DNA of 35,561 nt from Patescibacteria group bacterium (GCA_018813785.1 JAHJAU010000068.1:1-35561), one strand, 5' to 3'. Positions 17,863 to 26,812 are shown, numbered from the stretch's first letter. Program-made: numbers and translations. Notes: generated by a model not told the origin, from the sequence alone.

Positions 17863-18561
17863 TTACTTTACGATTGTCGTGGTGGTTTGTTCGGCTGGCT
17901 GGAGTAGGGGAGTCACAGCCGCCCAAGTCAATTCATGAATAGCTTCACGGGTCAGCAAATTTCCTTTCGGAGCACATTCGATTAATGTGTAGCCGGTGAA
18001 GTTTTGTGTGATCTCCAGATAGGTGCGTTCAGCCGCTCGAAGATGATCAGGATCAGCCTCATGGGCATCTTTAGTCTGACCACGATTCTCAATGAGCTGA
18101 AGAGTGGTTTCAGCCGGTACGTGCAAAATGATATTACGATCCGGCTTGGGAATTCCGAACAAGCCAAACTCCAGCTCCATAACCCAACGATAATAGTTGA
18201 ATCGTTCGGTGGCGTCTCTGAGTTTACTGCCCTGGTGACCCAAGTTCGAGGCAACATAACGATCGCAAACTACATGTCGTCCAAATGCGAGTTCAGCCCG
18301 AATTTTATGACTGATAGCGTATCGATCCACGGCGTAAAATATGGATGCGCGATAAGGGCCGACTTCTTCAGGTGTACCATATTTTCCGGCCAGGTACTCC
18401 TCAACCATTCCGGCACTTTTTTGACCGTATTGCGGAAAGGCAAAGGTGACAACCGGAAGATGAAGAGCTTGTAGTCGTTTGACCAGCAAGTCAGCCTGAG
18501 TCTGCTTACCTGATCCATCCGTACCTTCAATGACAATGAACTTTCCGTGTTGAGTAGCCAT
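17863..18561 (-). CDS. tmk: thymidylate kinase
   Basis: FIVIEGTDGSGKQTQADLLVKRL P-loop, VCDRYVASNLGHQGSK. Confidence 0.9.
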   Translation of the reverse strand: MATQHGKFIVIEGTDGSGKQTQADLLVKRLQALHLPVVTFAFPQYGQKSAGMVEEYLAGKYGTPEEVGPYRASIFYAVDRYAISHKIRAELAFGRHVVCDRYVASNLGHQGSKLRDATERFNYYRWVMELEFGLFGIPKPDRNIILHVPAETTLQLIENRGQTKDAHEADPDHLRAAERTYLEITQNFTGYTLIECAPKGNLLTREAIHELTWAAVTPLLQPAEQTTTTIVK

Positions 18562-18587
18562 GTTTCCTCCTGGGTTATTACGTGATT

Positions 18588-20264
18588 TTAAGCGTTATTT
18601 TTTTCTAAAGCTCTCTCTTTCACTCGTTGCTGCGCTTCTGAATCAGCCCGAGCCCATTGATAATCGTTATAATCAACGAATTTAATGGCTTCAGCCAACC
18701 AGGGTGAGCGTTGGCTTAGGGCTCGATGCATCTCTTGGCCAACTCGTCGATAACTGGCATGACCCTGCGGTATAGTACGTAGTTCTATTAAATGGAAAGC
18801 TTCGCGGTCATTAAGTCCCATCAACCAACGCACTTTATTACCATGTAGTGTAGCGTAGGAAGCCTCAGCCGGGAAGTTCGGCAGTAGTCGTTCGTATAAA
18901 GCCACAGCTCGTTCGTGGCATCTGTGAGCACGATCGGCGTAACCGGCGGCAATTAAATCTTCAGGCAGTGAGAAACCCAGCAATGGGGAGAATTTTTGGC
19001 GGAGCTGGGTGGTCATGCGGTGACGCATCAGATCTTTATAAGTACCGAAATCAGTGAGTAAATCGAAAATATGTGGATAGCCTGCTTCGAAAGCTCTTCC
19101 CGGTCGGTCGCGTCTAGTTTGACGATCTCCAATGTAAGCCTGGCTGATTTCCTGGCGCTGCTTTGGAGCCATGTCTCGGATGATCGTTCGAAGTTGGGCA
19201 AGTGATAATCGAGTATAAGGATAAAGCATGTGAGCCAATGTCAGTCCATCTGCCTCATCTTGCATTATGTCCTGGACAGATTCGCCCTGCATTAAACGCA
19301 GGGCTAGATATTGTTCACCACTATCGACGAGAGTGACATAACCTTTAGTTTCCGGTTCGACACCAGCAAGTAATCGATCAGCCAGAACATGCATTTGATT
19401 ACGAATCGTTATTTGATAATCATTGCATTTAGCGCGTTTTACATAGCGTGGCATGATTTGATCCAGCGCGCGGTGAGCCTGTTCGCCAAGTCGCTGAACT
19501 TCCGGAATGTCGCTGGTGTAGCAGTGTGAGATCAGTCCCTGAAAGAATCGTCCATTGCCAAAGATGCCAACATTAGTCTTGGTTGATAGCGGTAAAAGAT
19601 AGCGCAGAGTGTCGCAAGCCTTAGTGCGAATGTCCATTTTATAAGTTCGCTGGAAGGCCTTGATATCATTGTTGTCTGTCAATTCAGTCAGATGTTCTTT
19701 ATGTCCATCGCCGTTAATATCATATTCAGCCAGCTCGACCGGTTTCAGTTTGCGATAATATTGTTGCATCGGCTCGACCAGGTCAGCATAAGTCGAGAAA
19801 ATAAAATCCATGGTTTCGATATAGGTGCTGGCATGTTCGGAATTCATGATTTCCGGCGGCCGAACATACATCCAATGACCGTTGTTGTCACGCTGATCAT
19901 AAAAGACATATCGGGTTGATTGTTCAATGGGTGAACCACCGATGCGTCGATCCTCGATCTCTTTGGTGGCGATCATTGAAATTTCTTCGAATGAAACATG
20001 AGCACCTTCAAGTTCACCGACCGAATCATCACCAAAAGCGATTAAAACTCGTTCGATCAAATCCTGGGCTCGCGCCGCATCGATGTTTCCTTCGCTGATG
20101 AATTCTTTTAAGAGTGTATCGCGAAAGCCGCCCGGAGCCCGGCTATAACGGGCATAGATCGCGCCCACCAAACCTGGCATATTGCGTACCGCAAAGACAT
20201 TGTCATCAACCGAAGTGACATATTTTTCCAGTAATTTTTTTTCTTCCGGGGTGAAGTTGGGCAT
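18588..20264 (-). CDS. thyX: FAD-dependent thymidylate synthase-like protein with two tandem ThyX domains
   Basis: 558 aa. N half: RRIGGSPIEQSTRYVFYD. C half: RHRMTTQLRQKFSPLLGF and LRTIPQGHASYRRV. Confidence 0.8.
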   Translation of the reverse strand: MPNFTPEEKKLLEKYVTSVDDNVFAVRNMPGLVGAIYARYSRAPGGFRDTLLKEFISEGNIDAARAQDLIERVLIAFGDDSVGELEGAHVSFEEISMIATKEIEDRRIGGSPIEQSTRYVFYDQRDNNGHWMYVRPPEIMNSEHASTYIETMDFIFSTYADLVEPMQQYYRKLKPVELAEYDINGDGHKEHLTELTDNNDIKAFQRTYKMDIRTKACDTLRYLLPLSTKTNVGIFGNGRFFQGLISHCYTSDIPEVQRLGEQAHRALDQIMPRYVKRAKCNDYQITIRNQMHVLADRLLAGVEPETKGYVTLVDSGEQYLALRLMQGESVQDIMQDEADGLTLAHMLYPYTRLSLAQLRTIIRDMAPKQRQEISQAYIGDRQTRRDRPGRAFEAGYPHIFDLLTDFGTYKDLMRHRMTTQLRQKFSPLLGFSLPEDLIAAGYADRAHRCHERAVALYERLLPNFPAEASYATLHGNKVRWLMGLNDREAFHLIELRTIPQGHASYRRVGQEMHRALSQRSPWLAEAIKFVDYNDYQWARADSEAQQRVKERALEKNNA

Positions 20265-20405
20265 ATGTCGGTTGGCGATGGTTATTAGTTGACTGCGACC
20301 AGTTTAGCACTCGAGGCTGGGTAAGCAACGGTAATTTAGCGTAGTTTATCCACAAAAATGCTGGAGATTACTTTTTTTATCTGGTTTTGGTAGGGTAGAA
20401 GCACT

Positions 20406-20996
20406 ATGAGTAAAGGTTTGTGTGTCGTTATTACCGGGTCATCCGGTGCCGGTAAGACGTCGGTTGTCCGTCGTCTACTAAAGCAAATTTCGGGTTCGGC
20501 GCGGTTGATTACAACCACATCCCGAGAGCTGCGGCCAGAAGAAGTTAATGGCGTGGACTATAATTTTGTCTCGCGTCAGCAATTTGAGAAACTGGTTAAG
20601 CAGGGAAAGTTCCTTGAATGGGAAGAGAATTACGGTAATTTGTATGGCTCAGAACGAGCTGTGCTCGAGCAAATGCTAGAGCGGCATTCAGTAGTTCTGG
20701 TTACGCTTGATGTTCGTGGTGCCAAGTCGTATCAGAAGGTCTACCCTAGCGCTATTATTGTAGCTTTGTCTGTTCCAGTAGATCAGATTTTGGAGCGTAT
20801 TACTGCTCGGGCACCGATCGATTCGGCTGAGCTTGAGCGACGTATTGAGGCAGTGACCAGAGAGCAGGCTGAAATTGATACGTTTGATTTTATTGTGGAA
20901 AATCGAGCTGGTCAACTGGAAACAAAAACCGTCCCACGCACTGAGAAGATCATCCTTAACGAGCTGACCAAGCGTCAATCATCGACCAGAGCGTAA
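20406..20996 (+). CDS. gmk: guanylate kinase
   Basis: VVITGSSGAGKTSVVRRLL, TTTSRELRPEEVNGVDYNFVS, FLEWEENYGNLYGS. Confidence 0.92.
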   Translation: MSKGLCVVITGSSGAGKTSVVRRLLKQISGSARLITTTSRELRPEEVNGVDYNFVSRQQFEKLVKQGKFLEWEENYGNLYGSERAVLEQMLERHSVVLVTLDVRGAKSYQKVYPSAIIVALSVPVDQILERITARAPIDSAELERRIEAVTREQAEIDTFDFIVENRAGQLETKTVPRTEKIILNELTKRQSSTRA

Positions 20997-21161
20997 GGTC
21001 AGAAACCACAAATAAAGAGGCTTTTCATCAGTCTCTTTTTTAATTCAACTGCGCGGCGGTGAAATTTTAAGCGTGATAACCCGAAGATTAGTTTTGCTGA
21101 ATATAAAATCACCGGCATGAGCCGGCGGCCAGGTTTTGATTCTCTGTTCTGAATATTAATG

Positions 21162-21590
21162 TCAACCAGTACTACCAAAGCCACCTCGATTTTTGGCTGT
21201 AGCCAGTTCGTGCTCCACCAGTTCAATCCGGGCAATCGGAACGATCAAGGCCTGAGCAATGCGCTCGCCGCGTTCAACAGTGACCATCACGTCAGTATAG
21301 TTGAATAGTTGTGCCAGTAGTTCATCTTTTGGGCCACGATAATCTTGATCGATGATACCGATGCCATGTGGTACAGATAATCCTTTTTTCTTTGGTGTGG
21401 AAGATCGTGCAGCGATAATCAACGCATAACCCGGAGGAATCTGGACGATTAGATTTGTTGGAATAAGGGCAATGGTTTGTGGTTCTATTACAACCGTTTC
21501 GCGCGCGTATAAATCAAAAGCAACTGCGCCAGCAGTTTCGTATTTAGGGAGAGGTAGTGATTTGTCGATGCGAGTGACGGGTAGCTGCAT
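21162..21590 (-). CDS. dut: dUTP diphosphatase
   Basis: AGAVAFDLYA, ARSSTPKKKGLSVPHGIGIIDQDYRGPKDEL, RGERIAQALIVP, NRGGFGSTG. Confidence 0.93.
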   Translation of the reverse strand: MQLPVTRIDKSLPLPKYETAGAVAFDLYARETVVIEPQTIALIPTNLIVQIPPGYALIIAARSSTPKKKGLSVPHGIGIIDQDYRGPKDELLAQLFNYTDVMVTVERGERIAQALIVPIARIELVEHELATAKNRGGFGSTG

Positions 21591-21652
21591 ATAAGATGAA
21601 GGCGCGGGAGTATAACCAACTTAGGAATTCATCATGAATTCTATATCCGATT

Positions 21653-22045
21653 TTACATTATTCCGGTTGCTTCGCCTATGGCATCGATAATGAATCGAGC
21701 CGCTGAAAATGAGATCAGCATGATAAACAAACCAATAACGGCATTTTTGATGCCAGCAACTGCTTCTTCGCGTTTTTCTTCATTCCCACCATGAGTCATG
21801 TATTTAAAGCCCGACCACAAGATGATTAACATCAACAGAAAACCCATCAAGCCAATAAATATTTGAATCAGCTGAGCCACAATTTCACGGATGTCTTTGT
21901 CAGGCAAACCAAGAGTTTCAGCGTAGGGCATTCCGATGTCAACCTGGGCAATCGCCGGTAGAGCCCAAAATAAACAAACCGCAAAACTGGTTGCTGAGGC
22001 AACCAGTATTTTTGTGGATAAACAGTTTAACGGTTTTTCAGTCAT
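21653..22045 (-). CDS. TrbC/VirB2-like pilin (Mbov_0395-type)
   Basis: Signal peptide then two TM segments; LIQIFIGLMGFLLMLIILWSGFKYMTHGGNEEKREEAVAGIKNAVIGLFIML. Confidence 0.75.
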   Translation of the reverse strand: MTEKPLNCLSTKILVASATSFAVCLFWALPAIAQVDIGMPYAETLGLPDKDIREIVAQLIQIFIGLMGFLLMLIILWSGFKYMTHGGNEEKREEAVAGIKNAVIGLFIMLISFSAARFIIDAIGEATGIM

Positions 22046-22060
22046 TATTTTACAGTCCAA

Positions 22061-22744
22061 TCATCTGGCAACTTTGATGCTCGGCCCCATGGTCGAGGTG
22101 ATAAATACGTTCTTAATATAGTTACCCTTGGAAGACGAAGGCTTGGCTTTCTTTAAAGCCTCCATTAAGGTCTCAAAGTTTTCGCTCAGTTTAGCTTCAC
22201 CGAATGAGGCGCGACCAATTACCTGATGAATATTAGCCGTGTCATCGTTTTTGAAAGCCACCTTGCCGCGCTTCATAGCTTCAATAGTTTTGCCGATGTT
22301 TGGTGTGACTGTCTCATTCTTTGGACTTGGCATTAAACCACGAGGTCCAAGTATTTTTGCGATTTTGGCCAGCTTCGGCATCATATCCGGAGTGGCGACA
22401 GCCACATCGAAATCACATTTGCTGGTTTTGGCAATTTCCGCGATTAATTCCTCACCACCAATTAATTCAGCCCCAGCTTTCTGAGCCTCTTTTTCTTGAT
22501 CAGGTGTGCTGACGAAAGCTGCCACCTTTTTTGTCTTACCAGTTCCATGAGGCAGGGTGACAGTGGAGCGCACCTGCTGATCACCCTTTTTGGGATCAAT
22601 ACCCAGGCACACGTGCACCTCGATTGAAGAATCAAACTTGGTGTTTGAAGTTTTTACAGCCAGAGCGATCGCCTCAGCCAGCTCATAAGTTTTTTTGTTA
22701 TCGAAAGAGGATTTGAGTTCGTTATAGCGTTTACCGTGTTTCAT
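22061..22744 (-). CDS. rplA: 50S ribosomal protein L1
   Basis: MKHGKRYNELKSSFD, LGPRGLMPSPKNETVTPNIG, NYIKNVFITSTMGPSIKVA. Confidence 0.95.
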   Translation of the reverse strand: MKHGKRYNELKSSFDNKKTYELAEAIALAVKTSNTKFDSSIEVHVCLGIDPKKGDQQVRSTVTLPHGTGKTKKVAAFVSTPDQEKEAQKAGAELIGGEELIAEIAKTSKCDFDVAVATPDMMPKLAKIAKILGPRGLMPSPKNETVTPNIGKTIEAMKRGKVAFKNDDTANIHQVIGRASFGEAKLSENFETLMEALKKAKPSSSKGNYIKNVFITSTMGPSIKVAR

Positions 22745-22818
22745 ATGATTGTGGTTCAGGCGAGCCCAAGGCTCTCCCACATTTAGATAATTATTCGAAT
22801 TAAATTAATCGTCTGTTT

Positions 22819-23250
22819 TTAATCAACAACCTCTAATCCCATTTGCCGAGCCGTACCCTCGATAGTTCGCATGGCTGAGTCAATATCCCGAGTGTTAAGA
22901 TCCGGCATTTTCTTTTCAGCAATTTCTCGCACTTGAGCTTTGGTAACTTGGCCGCATTTTTCGGCCAGTGGTTTGCCCGAGCCTTTCTTGATTCCCGCGG
23001 CCTTTATCAGTAATTGTGCCGCTGGTGGGGTTTTCAGAACAAAACTATAGGATCGATCTTCATAAACATTGATGACACAAGGAATGATGTCACCACCCAG
23101 TTGCTGGGTTGCCGCGTTGAATTTCTGACAGAATTCCGCGATGTTCAGACCGTGCTGACCGAGAGCCGGACCCACGGGCGGCGCTGGATTGGCCTGACCG
23201 GCCGGAATCTGTAACTTAATCTGTGTTTTGAGTTTTTTCTTGCTAGCCAT
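22819..23250 (-). CDS. rplK: 50S ribosomal protein L11
   Basis: [35 protein letters not shown]. Confidence 0.96.
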   Translation of the reverse strand: MASKKKLKTQIKLQIPAGQANPAPPVGPALGQHGLNIAEFCQKFNAATQQLGGDIIPCVINVYEDRSYSFVLKTPPAAQLLIKAAGIKKGSGKPLAEKCGQVTKAQVREIAEKKMPDLNTRDIDSAMRTIEGTARQMGLEVVD

Positions 23251-23410
23251 AATGATTAGTTGAATTGGAAAAGGGGCCAGATTGCCCGACGGGCGGAGAG
23301 AAGCGGCCTGAGTCCCAGACCCTCCGCTTGCTGTGCGAAGGTTACAGCAAAATTAGTCCCTTTGCAAGGGGTAGAGTCTTTGATTTCAGTTAGGAGATCA
23401 GATGAATAAA

Positions 23411-23434
23411 AAACACCGTAAATTAGCGGTGTTT
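23411..23434 (-). terminator. terminator of the 23449-24129 gene
   Basis: aaacaccg-taaattag-cggtgttt; minus strand continues TTTTTATTC. Confidence 0.7.
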
Positions 23435-23448
23435 ATTGAATTGATCGT

Positions 23449-24117
23449 TCAACCGTCAATGCCTACGGATTTGAGGTCGCGGAACAATTCTGGCTGTAAA
23501 TCGAAAAAGCGTTCGTTTTTTGGTGGTTTAACGTCTACCGGTCGTACCGCATCCCAGCGTTGTGGTGAGCAGGGGAATGGATGTCGAGCGTCATGAATTT
23601 TGATCGCCTCGATTGTTGTACCAGCCGACAGCACAATGAAGTTTCGATGCATGCCATCCATCAGAAGCAATCGTGTGTCGTGCTGCTCGATAATCGGCGG
23701 TAGGTAATGAGCCAGAGCGATTGAGCCATCGGCAGTTCGACCCAGCACGATTTGCGCGGTGAGTTTGGCGAAGCCTTTGGTCAAACAGAAGCCGTCAAAC
23801 AGGCTGCGGAAGTTTTCAATCAGTGAGCCGTAATTTGCCCGCTCAACAAACGTTTGACCCACCATGAGCGAGCTTGGATCAATTCGCATGGTTTGAATTT
23901 TACAGCCGGCGAAGGGGTGAGCGGTTGGATCTCCTCGTAGAGTTACGCTTTCGAGCAGGCGGCAAAGATATGGTTTGGGCATAGCCTGAATGCTCAGCAC
24001 TTGGTTTAGATCACGCAAGGACACAAAGCGATCTGCCTCTGTCCAATGCGCCAGAAATTCAGAGCGCTGAATTCCAGTCCGTTGTTCGAATTCATTCAGA
24101 TTCACTGGATTGAACAT
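23449..24117 (-). CDS. hypothetical protein with a DGxHR-like motif
   Basis: LLLMDGMHRNFIVLSAGTTIEAIKI. SD ggag lies 6 nt before the ATG at 24117; the ORF opens at 24129. Confidence 0.65.
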   Translation of the reverse strand: MFNPVNLNEFEQRTGIQRSEFLAHWTEADRFVSLRDLNQVLSIQAMPKPYLCRLLESVTLRGDPTAHPFAGCKIQTMRIDPSSLMVGQTFVERANYGSLIENFRSLFDGFCLTKGFAKLTAQIVLGRTADGSIALAHYLPPIIEQHDTRLLLMDGMHRNFIVLSAGTTIEAIKIHDARHPFPCSPQRWDAVRPVDVKPPKNERFFDLQPELFRDLKSVGIDG

Positions 24118-24193
24118 GATTTTCTCCATGTGTTGATAAAGATCGTGTGGCGATAATAACAGGCTGAATGATTGAGTGTAAAGTTGATAATTG

Positions 24194-24237
24194 AAAAGTG
24201 TCAGATAGTTTTTTGCTCAAAACTGCCTGACACTTTT
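24194..24237. repeat. palindromic element, copy 1
   Basis: aaaagtgtcagatagtttt-ttgctc-aaaactgcctgacactttt; reverse-complement-related copy at 32690-32732. Confidence 0.75.
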
Positions 24238-24461
24238 TAGGTTTGACACCCATATCCCTTTGTAGCAAACTTTTTAGCTCTTTTAAAAATGGTCTTTAGC
24301 TACTGGAGAGATTTCAACCCAGCAGCGGTGCTTGCAAGTATTTGCTCTTAGCTCTTTGACCCTTAATTTTGTGCTTTGATCCCTTGAACTTTGCCCTTTG
24401 GCGCGTGCCCCTGCACCTGGTGTTTCCACTACGCCGGGCGTTTTTTAAAATCAAAAACAAA

Positions 24462-24484
24462 CCCCGCATCAGATCGATGCGGGG
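24462..24484 (-). terminator. terminator of the 24514-25686 gene
   Basis: ccccgcatc-agatc-gatgcgggg; minus strand continues TTTGTTTTTG. Confidence 0.75.
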
Positions 24485-24513
24485 CAGTGAGAGGTTTTTT
24501 GTGGGATACAGAA

Positions 24514-25626
24514 TTACTCGTTGAGTTTTAGATCGGCGAGAGCGGCGAAGGGGTTGTGAGTGAGACCAACCGGTTTTTTCCCATGAGGTACAGGTCGACC
24601 GTCGCGACGATTTTCTTGAAATCGTGTTGACGACGGTTGCTGCCCAGCGAGGACAGCGGTTGGCCGAGTCGGGGTAGGTTTTTCAGCCGTCGGTCGCGGA
24701 GTCGGTTGCCGGGGAACATTGGTCATAGGTGAGGTGCTGATGATAGGCCGATTGAAAGCCGAGCCGTTCTCGATGGCCCGTCGCAAACACTCGGCGAGTC
24801 CTGCACCATCCGGCTGAGCCACAAGCGGAATGAATCCGCGTCGCGGTTCGTTCACGAGCAGACCGGGCAGGCTCTCCTTCAGACCCTCGAGATGCATGCC
24901 GGTCGAGAGAACGACATGACCATCCGGCTGAGCCACGACCGCAATGATGTTGTGTGGACCTTCCTGCTGATTGGCCCACCAGCAGGCGTAGGTGAAAAGG
25001 CGCGGGCTGGTTGACTTGGTATGCACGACGACATACCTAGTGGGCTTGAAAGGCGCGCCCGCCTTTTTGTTGCGGGTCGTCCGCCAAGCCGTGATCCGAC
25101 TGGTCAGAGCTGGATCCAGGAAATCCGACTTGGCTTGCAGCCAGGCTGCCTGATAGGCATCGAGACAACGCTCCAGCCAGTTGTGGCAGTCTGGGTTGAC
25201 AGCGATCATTCGGTCGTAACCCAACGAATCGCGAACCAAGTCCGTGAGCTGGGAATATTCATCCTCATCACCCGCTTTTCTCTCCAGCTCAAGATCGATC
25301 GCATCGAATGCTGACCGGACATACTTCGCGATGGCTGCCTGACCAAGTGGTCCATCATCCTGGGCGAGCTGGCCGTTGATGGCGCTGATCACATCCGGCC
25401 GGGTGTTTGGCCAGCGTGGATGATCTTGATCGATGAGTTCATGCGAAACCGGGAGACCGCGCTCTTCGTAATCGATGAGCACCTGAGCCAACGGCTGGAG
25501 ATGGGCGACACAGCTACTGCTGTGTCGGTTCCAGGCCTTGCGCAGTGTTGACTGCGGCGAACCCTCTTCCTCGGGGGACACGCCCAAGTAGTCGATGAAC
25601 AGTTTGCCAATCAGACTCCGTTCCAT
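24514..25626 (-). CDS. hypothetical protein
   Basis: Long ORF (370 aa from this start). SD ggagg before the ATG at 25626; an alternative start is 25686. Pro-rich C-terminal region. Confidence 0.65.
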   Translation of the reverse strand: MERSLIGKLFIDYLGVSPEEEGSPQSTLRKAWNRHSSSCVAHLQPLAQVLIDYEERGLPVSHELIDQDHPRWPNTRPDVISAINGQLAQDDGPLGQAAIAKYVRSAFDAIDLELERKAGDEDEYSQLTDLVRDSLGYDRMIAVNPDCHNWLERCLDAYQAAWLQAKSDFLDPALTSRITAWRTTRNKKAGAPFKPTRYVVVHTKSTSPRLFTYACWWANQQEGPHNIIAVVAQPDGHVVLSTGMHLEGLKESLPGLLVNEPRRGFIPLVAQPDGAGLAECLRRAIENGSAFNRPIISTSPMTNVPRQPTPRPTAEKPTPTRPTAVLAGQQPSSTRFQENRRDGRPVPHGKKPVGLTHNPFAALADLKLNE

Positions 25627-25734
25627 TTCTGCCTCCAAGGCGGCCTGTTTAAGGCCGAAAAAGCGGACCATGGATCCGCGAAACACACTTTTTGTATCGA
25701 ACTAATCATTGATCACTCGACCAATGAACGGCTT

Positions 25735-25764
25735 AATATAACAAAAAAGTTAGGGAGTGTCAAT
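25735..25764 (-). promoter_or_regulatory. sigma70-like promoter TTGACA-N17-TATATT
   Basis: Reverse strand TTGACA ctccctaacttttttgt TATATT. Confidence 0.7.
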
Positions 25765-25828
25765 CCGTGAATCTTAAAAATGCCAGACAGCTTTTGAATT
25801 AAAATTATTTGACTCTTTATCACTGTAT

Positions 25829-25870
25829 TAAAAATCACCAGTCATTTTATGAATGATCTGGTGATTTTTT
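25829..25870 (-). terminator. terminator of nusG
   Basis: aaaaatcaccag-tcatt...aatgatctggtgattttt. Confidence 0.75.
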
Positions 25871-25883
25871 AGCCCAGGCTCAA

Positions 25884-26429
25884 TTAGATTTTCTTCACCT
25901 GCAGGAAGTCCAGTTCTACTGGAGTCTCACGACCAAACATAGAGACCAGTACTTTAATCTTACCGCGCGATTGATCAATCTCAGACACCTTGCCCTCGAA
26001 TCCTTTGAACGGACCATCGGTGATACTGACCGGAGAGTTAACATCGACATCAATTTTGTATTCTGGCTCATCGACACCCATGCGCTTCTGCAAAGATTTA
26101 ATTTCGTTATCCGACAATGGTGAAGGGACGGTACCGGCACCGATAAATCCGGTAACGTTAGGTGTATTTCGCACCACATACCAAGAGTCATCAGTTACAA
26201 CCATTTCGACTAACACATAGCCAGGGAATATCTTTTCTTCAACAATTTTACGCTTTCCATTTTTGATTTTTATCTTTTTTTCCTTGGGGATCATGATATC
26301 AAAAATTTTGTCCTGCATGTCCATGGATTCGATTCTTTGTCGGAGATTGTGGGCTACGTTTTCCTCATAGCCGGAATAAGTGTGAATGGCGTACCAGCGC
26401 CGTCCACGGTGTTCTGTTTGTTTCGGCAT
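25884..26429 (-). CDS. nusG: transcription termination/antitermination protein NusG
   Basis: WYAIHTYSGYEENVAHNLRQRIESM, FPGYVLVEMVVTDDSWYVVRNTPNVTGFIGAG, C-terminal KOW GPFKGFEGKVSEID. Confidence 0.95.
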   Translation of the reverse strand: MPKQTEHRGRRWYAIHTYSGYEENVAHNLRQRIESMDMQDKIFDIMIPKEKKIKIKNGKRKIVEEKIFPGYVLVEMVVTDDSWYVVRNTPNVTGFIGAGTVPSPLSDNEIKSLQKRMGVDEPEYKIDVDVNSPVSITDGPFKGFEGKVSEIDQSRGKIKVLVSMFGRETPVELDFLQVKKI

Positions 26430-26467
26430 AAATTTCGTTAGCTACTCCCGCCGGAGTTGCCAATGAG

Positions 26468-26677
26468 CTATCTCAAGTTGATAAATTGTTGAAATCCAAT
26501 CTCAAACAGTTTGTCCGCAATGGTGAAAAAAGCACCGACGGCCAGCGAGAGACCAACCACGATCATGGTGTCGCGGATAACCTGTTTGCGAGTGGGCCAA
26601 GAAACCTTTTTTAACTCTTCGCGTGAATTGCGGATGTAGTTAGTAAGTGGATTGTTGGTTAGCGATATATTCGCCAT
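26468..26677 (-). CDS. secE: preprotein translocase subunit SecE
   Basis: YIRNSREELKKVSWPTRKQVIRDTMIVV. The start at 26677 is supported because the upstream ORF extension overlaps the promoter. Confidence 0.9.
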   Translation of the reverse strand: MANISLTNNPLTNYIRNSREELKKVSWPTRKQVIRDTMIVVGLSLAVGAFFTIADKLFEIGFQQFINLR

Positions 26678-26731
26678 ATTTAATGGTTCTAAAAACCGCC
26701 CATATCGGCGGTGATTCACTTGTTTAAGTGG

Positions 26732-26778
26732 ACTATACATGATGATTTGCTGGTTGTCAATTTCTGGTTGTCAATTTC
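26732..26778 (-). promoter_or_regulatory. secE-nusG promoter with duplicated -35 element
   Basis: TATAGT at 26737-26732 and TTGACA at 26760-26755 (17-nt spacer). A second TTGACA lies in a perfect 14-bp tandem duplication (26751-26778). Confidence 0.7.
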
Positions 26779-26812
26779 TATCCTGTCAGGCTGATTAAGT
26801 CAGAATAAAAAA

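Noticed and set aside
18004-18474. 156-aa plus ORF antisense to tmk
   Set aside because: tmk motifs on the minus strand are unambiguous; the antisense ORF has no motif.
21625-21641. GAATTCAT-c-ATGAATTC near-perfect palindrome between dut and the pilin gene
   Set aside because: Short, single copy and AT-rich; could be an operator or chance, no supporting context.
26678-26740. N-terminal extension of SecE (MYSPLKQVNHRRYGRFLEPLN)
   Set aside because: Its first codons are the -10 box (TATAGT) of the promoter; the conserved protein starts at MANIS (26677).
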